From the NCBI GenBank assembly GCA_041493205.1, contig JBGPYM010000178.1:1-6694 (forward strand): a stretch of DNA of 6,694 bases. The letters run 5' to 3'. Under the pieces are notes generated by a model. The model was given only the letters and a program-made list of their open reading frames with translations. It had not been told where the DNA came from and did not search any database. This DNA comes from JBGPYM01 sp041493205. Its GTDB lineage: Bacteria; Bacteroidota; Ignavibacteria; UBA10030; UBA6906. The position numbers were made by a program, and so were the translations under genes. Shown here in pieces: positions 1 through 4,010 of this stretch (positions are counted from its first letter, which is position 1; each line of letters starts with the position of its first letter).

Positions 1-755
1 AAGTATTTTCGTGACCAGGAGAGGATGCCTGCGCCGTTCGTCTTGATCAGATATGCCTGAGAGCCGCCCCCTTGCTGTGCGTAATTTCCCGAAATAATAT
101 ATCCGCCGTCGATGGTTTGCTGCACGGAGCCGGAAAAACTGAACTCGTTCATTCCACCGAAACTGCTTGTCCACTGGATCCCACCGCCCGAGTTCAGTTT
201 GATGAGCTGGATATTGATGATGAAGGGGGCCTGTGCCCACCCCACTACGATGTATCCGCCATCAGACGTCAACTGGACGGAGGTCGCAGCAGAGCCGGCG
301 AGGGATGGCACCAGACTCAACTGTTTCGTCCAGAGAGTATCGCCAGCGGTATTTGTCCGGATGATGGCGAGCTTCTGACCGATCGATCCGGCAAGGATGT
401 ATCCTCCGTCGCCGGTCTGCTGAATTCCGTTCGCGACTTCAGACTGGCTCGAAGAGGCAGACCCACCATACATGTGCGTCCATGTTGTATCTCCGACGGC
501 ATTTACCTTCGCGAGGAAGGGCGCCGTGAATATCGTACCGTTACCCATTAATACACCGGCAACCGCATACCCCCCATCGCTTGTGCGCGTAACACTCCTG
601 CATTCCGCCTGCCGGTCGCCGACGTGAAATGTTCGCTGCCACTGGACTGCGCCATTGTCGGATGTCTTCACAAGATATGCTTCGTCGACCGGTTGAAAGC
701 TGCGTGACGCGCCGGCAATAATGAACCCCTTATCCGGCGTCTGCACGAGCGAGTA
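1..755 (-). repeat. Five tandem ~50-residue DGGY protein repeats
   Basis: Protein-level tandem repeats in the left-edge gene. The core motifs start at residues 107 (DKGF), 159, 215, 264 and 315 (all DGGY), giving spacings of 52, 56, 49 and 51 residues. Each core is preceded by S/G-[VIL]-x-x-T and followed about 20-25 residues later by a [LI]-[IVA]-[KR]-[TVL]-[NS] strand and a W-containing strand, often ending GG. The first copy is the most divergent. The array is cut by the window edge, so the true copy number is unknown. Confidence 0.75.
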
Positions 756-1052
756 GCCCCTGTCAGCTGCGCTCCCGCCGTATGTACGTCTGAAATTCGC
801 CAGAGGACCTGAAGGGGCGCGGAAACCACGCAGGAGAGTATCGACCAGAAATCCAGCTTCATGCCACGTGCCCGTCGATTGAGAGAAGCCGATGAATGGC
901 TGACCGGCAGCAGACTTTACCATCGTTCTGGACGAAGCGGGAATGCCAAATCCCTGGTCGAACGTACCCCAGAGCACCGTAGTATTCTGGGAAATCCCGG
1001 ATGCCGGTGCCAGGGCAAACAGGCTCATAAGTGTTGCAGTAAATGTTCTCAC
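1..1052 (-). CDS. Secreted DGGY-repeat (propeller-like) protein, 3' end outside window
   Basis: Open frame of 350 codons running off the left edge, so the C-terminus is unseen. I chose the GTG at 1052 because it follows a GGAGG (4-base gap) and gives a signal-peptide-like start: Arg-2, then a hydrophobic stretch FTATLMSLFALAP (residues 4-16) and a possible cleavage site near ASG-IS (17-21). An in-frame ATG at 1028 is the alternative. Residues about 25-76 form a 'GQPFIGFSQS...EAGFLVDTLLRG' module resembling the N-terminal part of many exported Bacteroidota-type proteins. From about residue 100, five repeats of 49-56 residues follow, each with a core like TSDGGYIVVG, then a 'LIKTN..GD..W...FGG' tail. 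The pattern suggests beta-propeller blades or delta-60-like strands; that fold is inferred. Function is unknown; it is probably exported to the surface or medium. Any sorting domain (for example type IX secretion) would lie beyond the window. It begins 23 bases after the fibre gene and is probably cotranscribed with it. Confidence 0.85.
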   Translation of the reverse strand, partial: MRTFTATLMSLFALAPASGISQNTTVLWGTFDQGFGIPASSRTMVKSAAGQPFIGFSQSTGTWHEAGFLVDTLLRGFRAPSGPLANFRRTYGGSAADRGYSLVQTPDKGFIIAGASRSFQPVDEAYLVKTSDNGAVQWQRTFHVGDRQAECRSVTRTSDGGYAVAGVLMGNGTIFTAPFLAKVNAVGDTTWTHMYGGSASSSQSEVANGIQQTGDGGYILAGSIGQKLAIIRTNTAGDTLWTKQLSLVPSLAGSAATSVQLTSDGGYIVVGWAQAPFIINIQLIKLNSGGGIQWTSSFGGMNEFSFSGSVQQTIDGGYIISGNYAQQGGGSQAYLIKTNGAGILSWSRKY

Positions 1053-1056
1053 ACAT

Positions 1057-1061
1057 CCTCC
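1057..1061 (-). promoter_or_regulatory. Ribosome binding site deciding the GTG start at 1052
   Basis: GGAGG sits 4 bases upstream of the GTG at 1052. An out-of-frame ATG overlaps this spot (1056) but abuts the GGAGG with no spacing, and its frame ends at 859 without the repeat structure, so the GTG is the credible start. The site lies in the 23-base gap after the fibre gene's stop, which suits cotranscription and possibly coupled translation. Confidence 0.6.
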
Positions 1062-1075
1062 GTAGCCGGCCGGTT

Positions 1076-3220
1076 TCATTTATTCTCCTTCCGGGGCGCA
1101 TCCTCCTGACCTCCCGGCCTGAACCCAATCGATCTTGGCGGCAATCCATACAATTCGGGATGCGTGTAAGTTCCCTTCTCCCTGGACGGCTTGTCAACTT
1201 CAACCTGCAAAGGATGCGCTTTGGCGTAGGCGTCGTTACGCACGCCGGTGACTTGCCAGGATACTTTTACGCCGGGTTTGTCCGACTTGACAGAGAACCG
1301 GTTGCTGCTGATCTCGCGTGACACGATTGCCTGCGCAAACTGTCCGATAACGGTGAGTTGATAATGAAAATCCGTGTTCAACGCTTCGAACCATTGAGGG
1401 AGTTCCACCCTCGCATCCCCTGTCGCGTCCGTGGTTATGGTGCCATGATACACAGTCATGCGGACGTCACTCTCCACGCACGAGTGGAAGAGATACCTGT
1501 TGCTGGGATCAAGGGGATCATCGATCTTGAAGTTCTTTGAACCCATGACCTCGAGATCGGTGGTAATCCTCAGCCGGCCATCAAAGTACCCGGCAAATTG
1601 ATTCGGGTTATGTGTAATCCCATGGACTCCATAGTTCTCATTTACAAACCCGGGACCCGGATCACCGGCATCCCCCATGATGCCGACACCGATATTTGCT
1701 GAATATCCGAAGAGCTTTTCCTGCAGTCCGATGGCGCCGAAAGTGTGCGTCGCATTGTTTATGCCGTACACACCCGAAGCTCCGCCACTGCCCGATGCTC
1801 CGTAGATGCCATTGCCATTCGTGCTGCCTCCATAGATACCGGTGCTGTTGGTGCTTGTTCCGGAGATACCTGTCCCGGCTGTGCTGCTTCCGGCTACCCC
1901 GACGCCCCCCGCAACGTCATTATGCCCCCACACGCCACTATGGCTTGCGGCGCTCGAGAATCCCGCCACCCCGTCCTGAACAGTGCTGGAGCCCGACACG
2001 CCGACTCCGGTGATGGACACTGCGTCCAGTCTTGCCGTCGGAGAAGTGGTGCCGACTCCGACGTTTCCCGAGCCTGATTTGATAACCATTGCGATACCGC
2101 CGGCAGCAGGCAAGAAGTAGAACTCCCCATTACCTCCCACGATTTGCGATTGACGATATCCGGAGTTTGCATCTGTCAAGGTGAGATACGGCTGGAGACC
2201 GACCATTTCCAGTCCGTCGTCGGAGGTAATCAGGAGCTTTCCGTTCAATTCAAGACTTGTTCTCGGGTTCGCGGTCCCGATACCGACATGCCCGGTTGTC
2301 GTCAATGACATGATATTCGACCATGCCGCAGAACCCGACCTCCGGTAGAAGCCCAGGTTTCCGGGACCGTCGCTACCCACGTGCATGATCCACGACTCAT
2401 TTCCGGAGATTGCCCCCCCGCTGAGACGAATCGTCGGCTTATCACCGAGGAGCTCCAGGGCGCCCTGTTCATTGTTCCAATTGCCCGCCAGCGTGAGGGG
2501 GACCCGGGTATTCACCGTTGCGGTGGGACCGGTGGGATTTGATATCACCAACGTGTTATCGGTGTTCTGGATACCCTGAATTCCGGTTCCACCCCCACCC
2601 CCTCCGGAGTTGATTGTTATCGTGTCACCGTTCGTCGTAATAGTCGCACCACCCTGTGCGCGGAGGGTGACTGCATCGTGGATGTTGTTGACACTCTTCA
2701 CCACCTGCCCCGAGGCGATCTTGCCGCCGGCGATGGAGCTGTTCGGGACCGTTCCGGCGATGCGGGCACTATCGGCAATCGAAGCTCCCGGCGAGGTGCG
2801 GGCATACTGCGCCGTGTCGGCTGTACGGGAGTTGATGCTGTAGCCTGTAGCCGTCATTTGTATGCGCGGCGTAAGCTCCGGATCGGGAGCGATCTGAAGT
2901 CCGAGCCAGTATCGCCTGTCGAATCTCAGCGAATCAGGAAACGGCGAAATGTCTCCGAGAACGGCATTGAACAACCCCCGGGTTGTACCCAGGATCTGGG
3001 TTTCACTCCAGAGAGGCGAGCCGCCCTGAGCGACAGAGTAGAGCCTGAAGGTCATTCCGTACGACGCATTCGGCTTCGGAACCCCCGCCGAGTCGCACAG
3101 GATGCCCTGGTAGGATAACGTACGAGGAACCTGGGCCGGGGAGAGGTGGGAGAGAAGGAGGGTGAGCAGCAGGGCTGTGGCGCTGACGGCGGCGAATCTG
3201 GCGCGGACCGGACGACGCAT
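1076..3220 (-). CDS. Secreted fibre-like protein with G-V-x-G repeats and conserved C-terminal domain
   Basis: 714 residues from the ATG at 3220, which has a GAGGA 4 bases upstream and a clear signal peptide (RRPVRAR then AAVSATALLLTLLLSHLSPA, cleavage near residue 29). The open frame extends 28 codons further upstream, but that stretch crosses the putative promoter and palindrome, so I reject it. Domains in order: a 'VPRTLSYQGILCDSAGVP...' beta module (31-130) common at the start of exported Bacteroidota/Ignavibacteria-type proteins often called tail fibres; a low-complexity linker with six glycines (206-211); GIGT/GVGT-type segments (312-400) resembling phage tail-fibre and trimeric autotransporter stalks; G-[VI]-x-G repeats (405-486); and a region from about 555 to 670 (KNFKIDDPLDPSNRYL...SCVES...QLTVIGQFAQAIV...VKVSWQVTGVR) that I recognise from many uncharacterised exported proteins, without a known function. 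The tail is charged (EDAPRKENK) and shows no type IX sorting domain. There are only two cysteines (42, 581). Probably an extracellular or surface structural protein; adhesion is a guess. Confidence 0.88.
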   Translation of the reverse strand: MRRPVRARFAAVSATALLLTLLLSHLSPAQVPRTLSYQGILCDSAGVPKPNASYGMTFRLYSVAQGGSPLWSETQILGTTRGLFNAVLGDISPFPDSLRFDRRYWLGLQIAPDPELTPRIQMTATGYSINSRTADTAQYARTSPGASIADSARIAGTVPNSSIAGGKIASGQVVKSVNNIHDAVTLRAQGGATITTNGDTITINSGGGGGGTGIQGIQNTDNTLVISNPTGPTATVNTRVPLTLAGNWNNEQGALELLGDKPTIRLSGGAISGNESWIMHVGSDGPGNLGFYRRSGSAAWSNIMSLTTTGHVGIGTANPRTSLELNGKLLITSDDGLEMVGLQPYLTLTDANSGYRQSQIVGGNGEFYFLPAAGGIAMVIKSGSGNVGVGTTSPTARLDAVSITGVGVSGSSTVQDGVAGFSSAASHSGVWGHNDVAGGVGVAGSSTAGTGISGTSTNSTGIYGGSTNGNGIYGASGSGGASGVYGINNATHTFGAIGLQEKLFGYSANIGVGIMGDAGDPGPGFVNENYGVHGITHNPNQFAGYFDGRLRITTDLEVMGSKNFKIDDPLDPSNRYLFHSCVESDVRMTVYHGTITTDATGDARVELPQWFEALNTDFHYQLTVIGQFAQAIVSREISSNRFSVKSDKPGVKVSWQVTGVRNDAYAKAHPLQVEVDKPSREKGTYTHPELYGLPPRSIGFRPGGQEDAPRKENK
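1763..2008 (-). repeat. G-[VI]-x-G short repeats in the fibre protein
   Basis: Residues 405-486 of the fibre protein consist of short glycine-rich units, about 8-13 residues each, with cores GVSG, GVAG, GVWG, GVAG, GISG, GIYG, GIYG and GVYG joined by Ser/Thr/Asn/Ala-rich links. Such units are typical of elongated beta-stranded fibre shafts. Further weaker copies (GAIG, GIMG, GVHG) occur between residues 495 and 535. At DNA level the copies have diverged, so this is an old array rather than a recent expansion. Confidence 0.75.
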
Positions 3221-3224
3221 GGAA

Positions 3225-3229
3225 TCCTC
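3225..3229 (-). promoter_or_regulatory. Ribosome binding site of the fibre gene
   Basis: GAGGA lies 4 bases before the ATG at 3220. Together with the signal peptide that begins there, it fixes the start 84 bases downstream of the longest possible open frame. Confidence 0.6.
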
Positions 3230-3265
3230 GCACGATGCTGAAAGAACAGGAACGATTGGTGATTG

Positions 3266-3294
3266 AAGGTACAGGAGGAGGGAGGGTGGATCAA
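3266..3294 (-). promoter_or_regulatory. Putative sigma70-like promoter of the fibre operon
   Basis: Read on the minus strand: TTGATC (3294-3289) as the -35 box, a 17-base spacer, then TACCTT (3271-3266) as a weak -10 box. Transcription would start near 3259 and leave a leader of about 39 bases before the ATG at 3220. The -10 match is poor (T, A and final T only), as expected for an activator-dependent promoter. The support comes mainly from the same arrangement before the regulator gene. No Bacteroidetes-type TTTG/TAnnTTTG promoter was seen here. Confidence 0.45.
3274..3289 (+). other. G-rich purine tract inside the fibre promoter spacer
   Basis: The plus strand, which is the template for the fibre gene, reads GGAGGAGGGAGGGTGG here: five runs of two or three Gs separated by single bases. 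This satisfies a two-layer G-quadruplex pattern. It falls almost entirely in the 17-base spacer between the proposed -35 and -10 boxes. On the coding strand it is an uninterrupted C/T run apart from one A. Confidence 0.4.
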
Positions 3295-3311
3295 TGACAC
3301 ACACGTGTCAT
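3294..3311 (-). promoter_or_regulatory. Palindromic operator copy 1 (before fibre gene)
   Basis: ATGACA-CGTGTG-TGTCAT on the minus strand: a perfect 6-base inverted repeat with a 6-base spacer, extending to 7 bases (ATGACAC...GTGTCAT) when counted with a 4-base spacer. It lies 8 bases after the regulator's stop codon, and its last base is the first base of the proposed -35 box, which centres it near -43.5. LuxR-family activators commonly bind inverted repeats near -42. The same arms and spacing recur at 3993-4010. The likely ligand is the regulator encoded next door (inference). Confidence 0.6.
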
Positions 3312-3319
3312 ATTGGAGC

Positions 3320-3955
3320 TCAGCGCTCCGGCAGGCCCTGTCTGATGGCTTTCGCGACTGCTTCGGCCTTGGAATGGACCTGCAGTTTCGCGTAGATATG
3401 GCGGAAGTGGTTTCGGACGGTGTCGAGCGAGAGGAAGAGGCTTTGGGCAATCATCCTATAATTGAGACCCTGCACGAGGAGCTGGAGGATTTCGGTTTCG
3501 CGCGGCGTGAGCAGAAGATCGGGTTTTTCGGAGGGGGCAAAACGCCTGAATTGTTCAATCGCCTGCCGCGCCACAAAGGGCGTCATCGGCATTCCCCCCG
3601 CGGCGGCGTCTTCGATGGCGTGCAGAAGCTTCGCCGGCGGGGTTTTCTTGAGCAGGTAGCCGTCTGCCCCGGCCTGTATCGCATCGAAGATATGCTTGTC
3701 GTCGTCGTAGACAGTCATCATCACGATCCTTGAGCGGGGGGAACGGCTTTTAATATCGGGAATCGCTTCGATGCCTGTCTTTCCGGGGAGCCCGATATCC
3801 AGTAACACCACGTCGGGATCTGAGATTTTTCGCAGCGCTTCTTCGACCGAAGCGAATCTGCCGGTGCACTCGAATCCTTCCGTGGTCCGGAAGAGATGGT
3901 AGAGTCCCTCACGGAAATCATCGTGATCTTCTATGATAGCGATGCGAATGGGCAT
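3320..3955 (-). CDS. NarL/LuxR-family response regulator
   Basis: 211 residues from the ATG at 3955, the usual length for the NarL/FixJ-type family. The receiver domain (residues 3-118) has the acidic pocket E9/D10, the phosphate-accepting D53 in VLLDIGLPG, T81 in VMMT and K103 in YLLKK. The C-terminal LuxR helix-turn-helix (about 147-207) has the hallmark LTPRETEILQLLVQG, followed by the recognition-helix region SLDTVRNHFRHIYAKLQVHSKAEAV. It should be phosphorylated by the adjacent kinase and then bind DNA as a dimer. A TTG 11 codons upstream (3988) is possible, but it lies within the proposed -35 region and adds residues that do not belong to the receiver fold. No good Shine-Dalgarno precedes either start; the proposed promoter would give a nearly leaderless message from the ATG. 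The stop lies 8 bases before a copy of the palindrome that also precedes this gene, suggesting autoregulation and control of the fibre operon. Confidence 0.95.
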   Translation of the reverse strand: MPIRIAIIEDHDDFREGLYHLFRTTEGFECTGRFASVEEALRKISDPDVVLLDIGLPGKTGIEAIPDIKSRSPRSRIVMMTVYDDDKHIFDAIQAGADGYLLKKTPPAKLLHAIEDAAAGGMPMTPFVARQAIEQFRRFAPSEKPDLLLTPRETEILQLLVQGLNYRMIAQSLFLSLDTVRNHFRHIYAKLQVHSKAEAVAKAIRQGLPER

Positions 3956-3964
3956 TGTGCTCGC

Positions 3965-3993
3965 AGTGTACGAAAGCTCCGTCGACAAGGCAA
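3965..3993 (-). promoter_or_regulatory. Putative sigma70-like promoter of the regulator gene
   Basis: Read on the minus strand: TTGCCT (3993-3988), a 17-base spacer, then TACACT (3970-3965), which matches TATAAT at four of six positions. A start near 3958 would leave only about 3 bases before the ATG at 3955, so the message would be essentially leaderless. The layout relative to the palindrome is the same, base for base, as in the fibre promoter. It lies inside the HK-regulator gap, so it would be an internal promoter letting the regulator be made apart from the kinase. Confidence 0.45.
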
Positions 3994-4010
3994 TGACACG
4001 CTCATGTCAT
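3993..4010 (-). promoter_or_regulatory. Palindromic operator copy 2 (before regulator gene)
   Basis: ATGACA-TGAGCG-TGTCAT on the minus strand, with arms and spacer length identical to the copy at 3294-3311; both continue with TTG. The spacers share G at positions 2, 4 and 6 (CGTGTG versus TGAGCG). The left arm also encodes the kinase's last two residues (Met-Thr), and the kinase's TGA stop lies in the spacer. Probable autoregulatory site of the adjacent LuxR-type regulator (inference). Confidence 0.6.

Noticed and set aside
72..551. Plus-strand open frame of 159 codons
   Set aside because: It lies antisense to the DGGY-repeat gene, whose frame shows regular protein repeats. The plus frame has no recognisable domain or start signal.
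859..1203. Minus-strand open frame of 114 codons spanning the fibre/repeat-protein junction
   Set aside because: It overlaps the C-terminus of the fibre gene and the signal peptide of the next gene out of frame, and its residues are Arg/Cys-rich in the manner of a shadow frame.
1076..3220. Prophage or tail-fibre locus
   Set aside because: The protein resembles tail fibres only in its GIGT and G-V-x-G stalk; it has a signal peptide and no phage structural, lysis or integration genes lie nearby, so export by the cell is more likely.
3221..3304. Upstream extension of the fibre gene to a start at 3304
   Set aside because: The added 28 residues precede a complete signal peptide, lack a ribosome binding site and cross the proposed promoter and palindrome. 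The ATG at 3220 with GAGGA is better.
3312..3319. Terminator between the regulator and fibre genes
   Set aside because: Only 8 bases separate the regulator's stop from the palindrome. The palindrome has 6-7 base AT-containing arms and no following T-run, so it does not look like an intrinsic terminator in this position.
3263..3733. Plus-strand open frame of 156 codons, preceded by a GGAGG-rich tract
   Set aside because: It is antisense to the clear response-regulator gene. The purine-rich tract that looks like a ribosome binding site is the promoter spacer of the opposite strand.
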